This document shows positions 29,015 through 37,277 of a stretch of 64,000 bases of DNA, in pieces. Location of the stretch: positions 1,488,001 through 1,552,000 of the forward strand of contig JAGTWN010000004.1 of assembly GCA_018842655.1 (NCBI GenBank). The letters run 5' to 3'. Made by a program: the position numbers and the translations under genes. The notes below the pieces were generated by a model that did not search any database, was not told the origin of the DNA, and worked only from the letters and a program-made list of their open reading frames with translations. The DNA is from Candidatus Pantoea haifensis. GTDB taxonomy: Bacteria > Pseudomonadota > Gammaproteobacteria > Enterobacterales > Enterobacteriaceae. Numbering within the stretch: the first letter of the stretch is position 1; every line of letters begins with the position of its first letter.

Positions 29015-30292
29015 TTATGAGAGCCGATCCTTAGCTTTGTAGTACAGCCCGGCGAGGGGCAAAAACCACGGCTTACCGTGATAACCTGGCAAAGCAGGCC
29101 ATGCGTCGCGCTGCCAGGGATTTTGATGACGTTTTTCAGCCAGCAAGTCAGCCATGACCTGTCCCATCCACACCGACATTTGTGTGCCGTGACCGCTGTA
29201 GCCGAGGGAATAAAACACGCCATCGTGCTCACCAGCACGTGGCAGACGATCGGCAGTCATGTCCACCATGCCGCCCCAGCAATAGTCGATGCGTGCTTTC
29301 GCTAATGCCGGAAACATAGTGGTCATGGCATCGTGCAGGATTTCGCCGCTGCGCGAGTCTGAGCCAGGATTGCTGACGGCAAAGCGAGCACGACCGCCAA
29401 ACACCAGGCGCCGATCGGCTGTGGTACGGAAATAGTTGCCGAGATTCATGGAGGTCACGTAAGTGCGATCCTGTGGCAGCACCTGACGCAGCAGTTCATC
29501 GCCCAGCACTTCGGTAACCACAATAAAGCTGCCAACCGGTACGATACGACGCTGAAACCACGGAAAGGGTCCCTCATTTGAACAGCCTGTTGCCATTAAC
29601 ACCTTATCAGCCACGATTTCGCCCTGCTGGGTGTGGATACGGTGCCGATAGCCATCAAGACGCACCAGTTGGGTGACAGCATGGTGCGGGTAGATTTTTG
29701 CGCCGTTGCGTGCCGCCGCTTCTGCCAGACCCGCACCAAATTTGCCCATGTGCATTTGTCCGCCGCGCTTTTGCAGCAGGCCGCCGTGAAAATCATTGCT
29801 GCCAACTTCACGGTGGATCTCATCTTTGCTAATCAACTCAATTTCAGGATCGACGGTACGGCGCATCAATTCCCAGGCTTCACGTAATCCCTGAAAATGG
29901 GAGGCTTTACTGGCCAGCTTGATTTTGCCGCACAGGCGAAAATCGCAGTCGATCTGCTCTTCACGCGTCAGCTGCTCGACATAACTTACGGCATTGTCAT
30001 AGGCGCGATAGAAACGGCTGGCCTGCTCAACGCCCTGGCTTGCTACCAGCGAGGCAAAATTTTGCGCCACGCCGGTGTTGCAGTGACCGCCGTTGCGCGC
30101 TGAGGCCTGGCTCATGATGTCGCCGAGCTCAAGCAGCACCACATTTATGCCATTACGCGCCAGATTCAACGCCGCTGAGACACCGGTAAAACCGCCGCCA
30201 ATGACCACGACCTCCGCGTGTGACGGCAACGGCTCACGGGCGGCACCGGTAAAGGCCGGTGCGGTAGCTTGCCAGAACGATTCCAGTTTCAT
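29015..30292 (-). CDS. FAD-dependent amine oxidase, PuuB-like
   Basis: This 425-residue flavoprotein resembles gamma-glutamylputrescine oxidase (PuuB/OrdL group). The FAD site is VVVIGGGFTGVSAALNLARN, followed by the ARNGGHCNTG substrate-side loop typical of this group. VLMATGCSNE and YSLGYSGHGTQMSVWMGQVM (FAD contacts) come later. I place the start at 30292 (MKLESFWQATAP), which has a better family fit than 30319. PuuB-type enzymes oxidise a terminal amine to an aldehyde, which the aldehyde dehydrogenase two genes upstream could take. It lies 10 bp after the HAD gene. Confidence 0.87.
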   Translation of the reverse strand: MKLESFWQATAPAFTGAAREPLPSHAEVVVIGGGFTGVSAALNLARNGINVVLLELGDIMSQASARNGGHCNTGVAQNFASLVASQGVEQASRFYRAYDNAVSYVEQLTREEQIDCDFRLCGKIKLASKASHFQGLREAWELMRRTVDPEIELISKDEIHREVGSNDFHGGLLQKRGGQMHMGKFGAGLAEAAARNGAKIYPHHAVTQLVRLDGYRHRIHTQQGEIVADKVLMATGCSNEGPFPWFQRRIVPVGSFIVVTEVLGDELLRQVLPQDRTYVTSMNLGNYFRTTADRRLVFGGRARFAVSNPGSDSRSGEILHDAMTTMFPALAKARIDYCWGGMVDMTADRLPRAGEHDGVFYSLGYSGHGTQMSVWMGQVMADLLAEKRHQNPWQRDAWPALPGYHGKPWFLPLAGLYYKAKDRLS

Positions 30293-30302
30293 GGGGTGAT
30301 CC

Positions 30303-30971
30303 TCAGAGTCCAACAACACCCGGCAGATCGCCGATGTCTTTGATTTCGGTGTAGCCGTAAGCCGGACAACCCGGTTCGTGACCCCGGTCTACCCAGACTT
30401 TATGAGTAATGCCGAGATCGTGAGCGGTCATCAGGTCATAACGCAGGCTGGATGAGACATGCAGGATTTCATCCGGGCGACACGCCAGCTTCTCCAGCAT
30501 GTACTCAAAACCTTTCATCTGAGGTTTGTAAGCACCTACTTCTTCTGCCGTAATGGTCATGTGAATCGGCGCGCCCAGACGCGGAACATGATGAGGAATC
30601 AGGTCTTTCATTGAGTTGGTCAGTAGCACCAGCGGAAACGCTGTAGCCAGCTTTGCCAGGCCCGCAGGCACGTCAGGATGCGGCCCCCAGGTGGCGCAGT
30701 CGGTGTAAATAAAGTCGCTATCCGCTTTATCCCAGTTCACACCCCATTTTTTACAGGTGCGCTGTAAGGCGTTGCTGACCACATCGTAGTAAGGTTTCCA
30801 CGCGCCTAACACCTCATCCATACGGTAGCGGGCGAAATCGGTGATAAAGGCACTCATCGCTTCGGGTGCGACGCGGTCGGTGAAGCAGCGTTTGGCTGCA
30901 CCTGCCATGTCAAAGTTGATCAGCGTGCCGTAGCAGTCAAAGGTGATGTATTTAGGTTTAAACAGTGCCAT
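30303..30971 (-). CDS. Haloacid dehalogenase type II family hydrolase
   Basis: This is a 222-residue HAD-superfamily protein of the L-2-haloacid dehalogenase type. The nucleophile motif is ITFDCYGTLINFD (Asp ~12), motif II is VLLTNSMKDL, and the C-terminal acidic motif is in VSSSLRYDLMTAHDLGITHK and VWVDRGHEPG. Proteins of this type are often found next to PuuB-like oxidases and aldehyde dehydrogenases, where dehalogenation is unlikely to be the real job. Here it sits 31 bp after the aldehyde dehydrogenase gene. The substrate is unknown. Confidence 0.85.
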   Translation of the reverse strand: MALFKPKYITFDCYGTLINFDMAGAAKRCFTDRVAPEAMSAFITDFARYRMDEVLGAWKPYYDVVSNALQRTCKKWGVNWDKADSDFIYTDCATWGPHPDVPAGLAKLATAFPLVLLTNSMKDLIPHHVPRLGAPIHMTITAEEVGAYKPQMKGFEYMLEKLACRPDEILHVSSSLRYDLMTAHDLGITHKVWVDRGHEPGCPAYGYTEIKDIGDLPGVVGL

Positions 30972-31002
30972 GAAACAGCCTCGTCATTGTCAGATGTTCA
31001 GT

Positions 31003-32470
31003 TTAGAAATCGATAAGTACGCTTTTCTGGCGCTGGCAGGCCTGAAATGCCTGACGCCCTAAATCCTTGCCGATGCCAGATCCGATAAAACCACCGGTGG
31101 GAATAATGAAATCACCGGAACGGCCGTAACGGTTGATCCATACGGTGCCGGCATCAATTGCTCGCATCGCGCGTAATGCACGCGACAGGCTGAGGGTATG
31201 CACCCCGGCACATAAGCCATAAATCTCATGCGCTGCCAGGGCTAAACCCTCTTCTTCATCATCAAAAGCCTGGACGGTTAACACGGGTCCGAAAATCTCC
31301 TGCTGCACGGCCGGATTGTCCTGACGGACGTTGCTGAGCAAGGTAGGCTGCCAGAACCAGCCCTCTTCGGTATTGGCGAAGCGTTCACCGCCAACCAGTA
31401 CCTCTGCCCCTGCGCTTTGGCGGCCTGAATTACTGAACAGACTTTGTTGCCCTGACGTTCGTCGATCAGCGGCGCATAGCGGCTGTCACTGTTCCAGGTG
31501 ACGCCTGGCTGGGCTTCGCGACACAGTACAGCCAGCTTTTCCACCAGCGGGTCGGCCATGCCGCGCTGCACAATAAGACGTGTTCCCGCCACGCATGCCT
31601 GGCCGCCGTTGGCGGTGAAGCCACGAAAAATTCGCTGCGCCAGAACGTCGATATCGCCTGCATCGTCAAATACCAGCTGTGGGCTTTTGCCGCCGAGCTC
31701 CAGCGTGACCGGTTTCATCCCGAACTGCGCGGCGTCGCTCATAATGCAGGCGCCGGTCAGCGTGGAGCCGGTAAACGAGACTTTGCGCACCAGCGGATGT
31801 TTCACCAGCGCGCTGCCGGTTACGGCGCCGCTGCCCTGAATAATGTTTAAAACGCCTGCCGGTAATCCCGCCTGTAGCGCCAGTTCCGCCATACGCACCG
31901 TTGAGAAAGGCGTGAGCTCTGAGGGCTTGAGCACCACAGCATTTCCTGCTGCTAATGCCGGCCCGCATTTCCATGAGGCCATGGAGAGCGGAAAATTCCA
32001 CGGCGTGATGGCACCAATCACGCCATAGGGTTCAGCAATCAACATGCCAAGGCTGCTTTCACGGGTAGGAAACAGATCGCCACTGTATTTATCTGCGCAT
32101 TCGGCGTAGAAGCGGATGGCTTCGGCGGTAAACGGAATTTCGTGCTGCACTACGTCGCTGATGGGGCGGGTGGAGCCAAGGGCTTCCAGTTGCGCCAGTA
32201 AGCTGTCCTGCTCAATCAGATCGGCCCAGCGGCGCAATACCCGGCCACGTTCGCGCGGTGAACAACCTGACCAGCCGCTGGTTTTCAGTGCCTGATGAGC
32301 GACCTGGACGGCGCGATCAACCTCTTCCGGTAGTGCTTCATTCAGCGTGGCGAAAACCTTGCCGTCAGAGGGACGTTTCACCGCAAACGATGCACCCTGC
32401 GTCTGCACATGCTGCCCGCCAATATAATGACCAACAGGAAGAGAAATTTTTCAGGGTCGAAACTTAACAT
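31003..32470 (-). CDS. NAD(P)-dependent aldehyde dehydrogenase, PuuC-like (frameshifted)
   Basis: This ~490-residue ALDH has PWNFPLSMASWKCGPALAAG, the catalytic Glu in VTLELGGKSPQLVF and the catalytic Cys in GGQACVAGTRLIVQ. Two breaks were seen. Near 32440 one C restores FPVGHYIGGQHVQTQGASFA, which moves the true start to the ATG at 32470 (MLSFDPEKF). Near 31410 another break is bridged by TEEGWFWQPTLLSNVRQDNP. The enzyme probably oxidises the aldehyde from the PuuB-like oxidase to an acid. It is the first gene after the sigma-54 promoter at 32554-32569, so it heads the operon. Confidence 0.88.
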
Positions 32471-32553
32471 GGAAAAATCCTTATTTGTTAAACCCATCAC
32501 TCGCTGGCGAATAAATTTTTCAGCGGCGCTTATATTGACTGTTAATAAGCTAA

Positions 32554-32569
32554 TGCAGAAAGTATGCCA
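32554..32569 (-). promoter_or_regulatory. Sigma-54 (RpoN) promoter for the amine-catabolic operon
   Basis: The minus strand reads TGGCATACTTTCTGCA. This agrees with TGGCAY-N5-YTGCA, with GG and GC exactly ten bases apart as sigma-54 requires. Transcription would start about 70 bp before the ATG at 32470. No equally good site was seen upstream of the other genes in the cluster. Confidence 0.7.
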
Positions 32570-32688
32570 GTCGGGCAAAAAATAAAAATGCGTTTAAAAG
32601 AGCGCAAAAAAATTTTCTGCCGTTTTAAACAAGTAAAATTTGCTGAATTGCCGAACCTTTAAACAGATGATTTACTTCACAAAACAGA

Positions 32689-32706
32689 CGCATTCTCTTG
32701 GTGCAA
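32689..32706. promoter_or_regulatory. Possible NtrC enhancer site
   Basis: GCAT-TCTCTTG-GTGC matches the NtrC pattern GCAC-N7-GTGC with one changed base, about 120-135 bp upstream of the sigma-54 promoter, a normal distance for an enhancer. Extra half-sites (TTGCACTAA near 32719 and CAGTGCACA near 32755) lie close by. It is weaker than the site before nac. Confidence 0.45.
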
Positions 32707-32767
32707 TGCGCATGAAACTTGCACTAAAACAGAGAAAAAGCGTGAAACCTGACGCAGTGCACAAAAT

Positions 32768-32806
32768 AAAAAGCGCCCGCAATAGAGGATTGCAGGCGCT
32801 TTTTTT
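32768..32806 (-). terminator. Rho-independent terminator after gabD
   Basis: AAAGCGCC and GGCGCTTT plus GCAAT and ATTGC pair around a short loop with one mismatch. On the minus strand the hairpin is followed by TTTTTATTTT. It lies 17 bp past the gabD stop and separates gabD from the aldehyde dehydrogenase operon. Confidence 0.85.
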
Positions 32807-32823
32807 AAATTAATGTTGATTAT

Positions 32824-34281
32824 TCAAAGACTGCCAATATGAAAAGTTTTCTGCTCAAGATATTCATCGATTCCGTAGCGCGATCCTTCCCGCCCTATTC
32901 CTGATAATTTTACACCGCCAAAAGGAGCAACCTCTAAAGAAATGGCACCGGTATTAAATCCAACCATGCCAAATTCTAAAGATTCAGCAACCCGCCAGGC
33001 ACGGCGAATATTTTCGGTAAAGAAATAAGCGCCTAAACCGTAAGGCGTATCATTAGCCATCGCGATAGCCTGCTCTTCATCATCAAAAATAAACAGCGGT
33101 GCGACCGGCCCGAACGTTTCCTCATGCGCAATACGCATCTTATTTGTCACATTGCCCAGAACGGTCGGTTGAACAAACGTGCCGTTATCTTTGCTGATCC
33201 CACCAGTCAGTAAGGTTGCGCCCTGGCTGAGTGCATCGTCAATGTGGCTGTTTACTTTTTCGACGGCGCGATCGTTGATCAGCGGGCCGATGGTGCTGTC
33301 GGGCGCAAAGCCATCGCCTACTTTCAGTGTTGCTACCGCCTCCAGCAGGCGCGCTGAAAAACGTTCATAGATGCCGCGCTGTACCAGAATACGGTTGGCA
33401 CAAACGCAGGTTTGTCCGGCGTTACGGAACTTGCTGACCATAACGCCCGCAACGGCGATTTCAATATCCGCATCATCAAAAACAATTAACGGTGCATTAC
33501 CGCCGAGTTCAAGGCTGAGACGCTTTATGCTGTCGGCGCTTTGCTGCATTAACAGCTGTCCGACACGGGTGGAACCCGTAAAAGAGATTTTGCGCACCGT
33601 GCGGCTTTCAGTAAGCGCCGCACCAATCTCCGTTGGCAAACCTGTCAGCACCTGCAGCACGCCGGACGGAAAACCTGCCCGTTCAGCCAGCACCGCCAGC
33701 GCAAGGGCTGAAAGTGGCGTCAGTTCAGAAGGTTTGACAATGACTGGGCAACCGGCAGCCAGCGCAGGCGCGACTTTGCGGGTGATCATCGCTATCGGGA
33801 AGTTCCACGGCGTGATCGCGGCAGCGACACCCACCGGCTGTTTCAGTACCAGAATGCGGCGATCGTGAGTGGGAGCGGGAATGGTGTCACCGTATATGCG
33901 ACGCGCCTCTTCGGCGAACCATTTGACGAAGCTGGCCCCGTACAGCACTTCGCCTTTAGCTTCTGCCAGCGGCTTGCCCTGCTCAGCGGTCATGATCGTC
34001 GCCAAATCGTCGGCGTTATCGATAATCAGCTGGTGCCATTTTTCCAACAGCGCAGCGCGGCTGGCAGCGGGTGTTTTGCCCCAGCTGCTGCGCACTGACT
34101 CAGCATGTGCAATAGCCTGTTCCGTTTCTTCACGTCCCAGCGCAGGGATCGTAGCGAGGGTTTCGCCGTTAGCCGGGTCGATAACCGGCAGCGTTTCGCC
34201 CTGATGCGCATCCTGCCAGCGTCCGTCAAACAACGCCTGCTGGCGCAGCAGATTGCCATCCTTAAGTTGTATACGCGACAT
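32824..34281 (-). CDS. gabD: Succinate-semialdehyde dehydrogenase
   Basis: This 485-residue ALDH is the length of GabD. Motifs: TPWNFPIAMITRKVAPALAA, SFTGSTRVGQLL, the Glu in SLELGGNAPLIVFDDADIEI and the Cys in FRNAGQTCVCANRILVQRG, whose paired cysteines (TCVC) are typical of GabD-type enzymes. FGGVKLSGIGREGSRYGIDE near the end is also characteristic. It oxidises succinate semialdehyde to succinate, the step after GabT. It has its own terminator and probably its own promoter in the ~150 bp behind cbl. The frame is intact. Confidence 0.92.
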   Translation of the reverse strand: MSRIQLKDGNLLRQQALFDGRWQDAHQGETLPVIDPANGETLATIPALGREETEQAIAHAESVRSSWGKTPAASRAALLEKWHQLIIDNADDLATIMTAEQGKPLAEAKGEVLYGASFVKWFAEEARRIYGDTIPAPTHDRRILVLKQPVGVAAAITPWNFPIAMITRKVAPALAAGCPVIVKPSELTPLSALALAVLAERAGFPSGVLQVLTGLPTEIGAALTESRTVRKISFTGSTRVGQLLMQQSADSIKRLSLELGGNAPLIVFDDADIEIAVAGVMVSKFRNAGQTCVCANRILVQRGIYERFSARLLEAVATLKVGDGFAPDSTIGPLINDRAVEKVNSHIDDALSQGATLLTGGISKDNGTFVQPTVLGNVTNKMRIAHEETFGPVAPLFIFDDEEQAIAMANDTPYGLGAYFFTENIRRAWRVAESLEFGMVGFNTGAISLEVAPFGGVKLSGIGREGSRYGIDEYLEQKTFHIGSL

Positions 34282-34434
34282 AACATCCCCTTTTGATGAT
34301 TTAAAACCACTTTATCGCGTCGCATCGGCGCAGGATGTTTTTCTGAGGGGTTAGAAAGAAAGTTACGTGAGTTTTACTGGCGGAAAAAAATTTTATGCCG
34401 TGAATCCCTCCCGGCCTGGCCGGAAGGCGTCGGT

Positions 34435-35394
34435 TCAGATTTGGAAGTCGATAATCTGCTCTTCTTCGCTGGCGTAAGAGAGCGCCTGGCGTTTGATCTC
34501 TTCCAGCGAGAGATTAGCGTTACACAGCTCAAGAAACTGCCAGACATAATTGCGCTGTAACTGACCGCGCTTAAGGCCAAGCCAAACGGTGTTGGCCTCA
34601 AATAAATGGGAGACATCGATGCGCGTCAGATCCTCGCCCGCTTCCGTTTCACAAGCCTGATCTGCGAGGATCCCGACACCCAGCCCAAGTTTGACATAGG
34701 TTTTTACCACATCGGAATCCTGTGCGCTTAACACGACATCGGGCCGCAACCCTGCACTCTGAAACGCTCGATCAACGCGCGAACGTCCGGTAATTCCCTG
34801 CCGATAAGTGATTAACGGATGCTGGCTGAGTTTATTGAGTGAGACAGGCTGATGCTGCTCCAGCTCATGACCTTTTGGTACCAGCAAAGCATGATGCCAG
34901 CTGAACCATGGAAATGCCGCCAGATTTGGGTTGTTGACCAGCTGTTCACTGGCAATGCCGATATCCGCTTCGCCCGCCATTAACATCGTGACAATTTCCT
35001 GCGGCGAGCCCTGGTTTAGCTCCAGACGCACATTGGGATAGAGTTGGCGAAACGCTTTGATGACGCGAGGCAGGCTGTAGCGCGCCTGCGTATGCGTGGT
35101 GGCGATGGTTAATATACCGCTGGTTTGGTTGGTAAAGACATCCGCGAGGCGACGCACTTTGCCCGCCTCATCCAGAATGCGTTCAGCAATGGTAAGCAGC
35201 GCCTTGCCGGGTTCCGTCATGCCTAACAGGCGCTTACCCCGACGGATAAAGATCTCAACGCCAAGCTCATCTTCCAGATCGCGAATATGGCGACTGACGC
35301 CCGACTGGGAAGTAAACAGCGTGTTTGCAACTTCCGTTAAATTAAACTCACAGCGGGCCGCTTCACGGATAATTTTAAGCTGCTGGAAATTCAC
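34435..35394 (-). CDS. cbl: Cbl, LysR-type regulator of sulfur assimilation
   Basis: This 319-residue LysR protein starts MNFQQLKIIREAARCEFNLT and has SQSGVSRHIRDLEDELGVEI, then RRGKRLLGMTEPG. It matches E. coli Cbl almost residue for residue in the DNA-binding domain, and ANTVWLGLKRGQLQRNYVWQ is seen near the end. Cbl activates sulfonate and other starvation-induced sulfur genes and is a paralog of CysB. In E. coli it lies next to nac; here the two are in the same orientation but are separated by a 1.9-kb repeat region. Confidence 0.94.
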   Translation of the reverse strand: MNFQQLKIIREAARCEFNLTEVANTLFTSQSGVSRHIRDLEDELGVEIFIRRGKRLLGMTEPGKALLTIAERILDEAGKVRRLADVFTNQTSGILTIATTHTQARYSLPRVIKAFRQLYPNVRLELNQGSPQEIVTMLMAGEADIGIASEQLVNNPNLAAFPWFSWHHALLVPKGHELEQHQPVSLNKLSQHPLITYRQGITGRSRVDRAFQSAGLRPDVVLSAQDSDVVKTYVKLGLGVGILADQACETEAGEDLTRIDVSHLFEANTVWLGLKRGQLQRNYVWQFLELCNANLSLEEIKRQALSYASEEEQIIDFQI

Positions 35395-35529
35395 GGCGTT
35401 TACCTCCCTTTACCTGATTGGTTTAACTGATGTTAAGAAGGAAAATTGATAACAACAAATAATAAAAAAATTCTTATATGACAATAGGGAATAAAAGGCG
35501 CGCAGGGTTCGGGGGCGAACTGGTGCTGA

Positions 35530-35664
35530 TTTCGTTCGCTGCGCGAACAGGGCTTCGTTCGCTGCGCGAACAGGCACGGAGAAGGTTTCGTTCGCTGCGC
35601 GAACAGGCACGGAGAAGGTTTCGTTCGCTGCGCCAACGGGCGCTGAGAAGGTTTCGTTCGCCCG
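35530..35664. repeat. Array of short palindromic hairpin repeats
   Basis: The palindrome GTTCGCTGCGCGAAC (six-base stem, TGC loop) occurs at 35534-35548, 35557-35571 and 35590-35604, with an imperfect copy at 35623-35637. A last half copy follows near 35656. Spacing is 23 then 33 bases, and the spacers CAGGCACGGAGAAGGTTTC are themselves repeated. The same palindrome ends the first two large repeat units (36310-36324, 36763-36777). Translated frames in this region are simple echoes of the repeat (FAQRTKP or AANETF periodicity) and are not credible genes. Confidence 0.88.
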
Positions 35665-35704
35665 GCAGCCGGGCAGTTTCATTTTCCCCGCTGCAGGCGA
35701 CCGA

Positions 35705-35730
35705 CAAGGGTTGCTGAGCGGCAACCCTTG
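35705..35730. other. Strong hairpin related to the repeat-unit hairpin
   Basis: CAAGGGTTGC-TGAGCG-GCAACCCTTG is a perfect 10-bp stem. It resembles the hairpin inside the big repeat units (GTCAAGGGGGC-CGCGAC-GCCCCCTTGAC). The outer stem is the same, but the inner bases differ on both arms, which keeps the pairing. Confidence 0.75.
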
Positions 35731-35885
35731 ACCCGCGCTTCCGGCCTGCCCGCCCGCCGCTCCGCGGTCCCTTCTCTTCTTCACGATTTCTGACGGAACG
35801 GCTGGATTCACCCTCCGTGGTTCATTCCAGCCTCTTCGCGGCATCCATGCCGCTCGTCCTGAAATCCCTCATCCGCTCAGCGTGC

Positions 35886-36324
35886 AGGAAGGCCTCTGAC
35901 AAACCCCCGCTGCACCCGCATCTTCTGTTCTTTATAAACCTCATGGCGGTGAGTTTTTGAGTTTAGAGTTTTGCGTTTCAAAATCTCAGACAACACCTTG
36001 TTAAGGTATTAATTCAGAAATCACAGGCGGGGGTTGGCGGAGGCATCCGGCGCGCTGAGGAAAGAGCGCAGGCCAGGACGAGACGACAGGACGTCGGCGA
36101 GAGGCCGGAACGCGCCAGGGACTGGCAAGTCCGGGCGGTCCGTCAGGCCGCAGCGAGAGACGAAGGTACAGCAGAGGCTGCCGGGCGCGGGGATTGTCAA
36201 GGGGCCGCGACGCCCCCTTGACACGTCCGCCTGCACGGAGGCGCTGAAACTGCCGCACGCCTGGCGGGCGGAATCTGCACGGAGTGTGTTTACCCGCACG
36301 GCGGGTTTCGTTCGCTGCGCGAAC
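35886..36324. repeat. Tandem repeat unit 1 (439 bp)
   Basis: This is the first of three near-identical head-to-tail units, starting AGGAAGGCCTCTGACAAACC and ending at the palindrome GTTCGCTGCGCGAAC. Inside are a low-complexity GAGTTTTTGAGTTT tract, a GC-rich core, a hairpin at ~36196-36222, and CCCGCACGGCGGG near the end. This copy differs from the others by scattered substitutions. It also has one G fewer in the hairpin's left arm (AAGGGGCC), perhaps another homopolymer error. No reading frame looks protein-like. Confidence 0.88.
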
Positions 36325-36777
36325 AGGAAGGCCTCTGACAAACCCCCGCTGCACCCGCAGCTTCCGTTCTTTACAGACTTCATGGCGGTGAGTTTTGAGT
36401 TTTGCGTTTTGCGTTTTGCGTTTTGCGTTTCAAAATCTCCGACAACACCTTGTTAAGGCATTAATTCAGAAATCACAGGCGGGGGTTGGTGGAGGCATCC
36501 GGCGCGCTGAGGAAAGAGCGCAGGCCAGGATGAGCCGACAGGACGTCGGCGAGAGGCCGGAACGCGCCAGGGACTGGCAAGTCCGGGCGGTCCGTCAGGC
36601 CGCAGCGAGAGACGAAGGTACAGCAGAGGCTGCCGGGCGCGGGGATTGTCAAGGGGGCCGCGACGCCCCCTTGACACGTCCGCCTGCACGGAGGTGCTGA
36701 AACTGCCCCACGCCTGGCGGGCGGAACCTGCACGGAGCGTGTTTACCCGCACGGCGGGTTTCGTTCGCTGCGCGAAC
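36325..36777. repeat. Tandem repeat unit 2 (453 bp)
   Basis: This is the second copy of the unit. It is longer than unit 1 mainly because of a four-fold 7-bp run of TTTTGCG at 36400-36427. The hairpin GTCAAGGGGGC-CGCGAC-GCCCCCTTGAC at 36648-36675 is a perfect 11-bp stem. It ends with the same palindrome as unit 1. Differences from unit 3 are few substitutions, mostly near the right end. Confidence 0.88.
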
Positions 36778-37213
36778 AGGAAGGCCTCTGACAAACCCCC
36801 GCTGCACCCGCATCTTCTGTTCTTTATAAACCTCATGGCGGTGAGTTTTTGAGTTTAGAGTTTTGCGTTTCAAAATCTCAGACAACACCTTGTTAAGGCA
36901 TTAATTCAGAAATCACAGGCGGGGGTTGGTGGAGGCATCCGGCGCGCTGAGGAAAGAGCGCAGGCCAGGATGAGCCGACAGGACGTCGGCGAGAGGCCGG
37001 AACGCGCCAGGGACTGGCAAGTCCGGGCGGTCCGTCAGGCCGCAGCGAGAGACGAAGGTACAGCAGAGGCTGCCGGGCGCGGGGATTGTCAAGGGGGCCG
37101 CGACGCCCCCTTGACACGTCCGCCTGCACGGAGGCACTGAAACTGCCGCACGCCTGGCGGGCGGAACCTGCACGGAGCGTGTTTACCCGCACAGAGTGTG
37201 TTTACCCGCACGG
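36778..37213. repeat. Tandem repeat unit 3 with degenerate end
   Basis: This is the third copy, nearly identical to unit 2 through the hairpin at ~37088-37115. At its right end the palindrome is missing and the sequence decays into short repeats of GTGTTTACCCGCAC and CCGCACGGCG up to about 37275, close to the nac stop codon. The array therefore fills the whole cbl-nac gap. Confidence 0.85.
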
Positions 37214-37277
37214 CGGGCGAAACCCGCACGGAGCGGAGTATTACCCGCACGGCGTGCACACCCACACGGCGTGCCCC

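Noticed and set aside
30303-30971. True haloacid dehalogenation by the HAD type II protein
   Set aside because: Only family membership supports it; the neighbours handle amines and aldehydes, and no haloacid transporter or regulator is near.
35410-37192. Several open frames of 60-145 codons on both strands within the repeat region
   Set aside because: They are translations of the palindrome and repeat units (FAQRTKP, AANETF and similar periodicities), open on both strands because of GC richness, with no consistent start, ribosome site or family resemblance.
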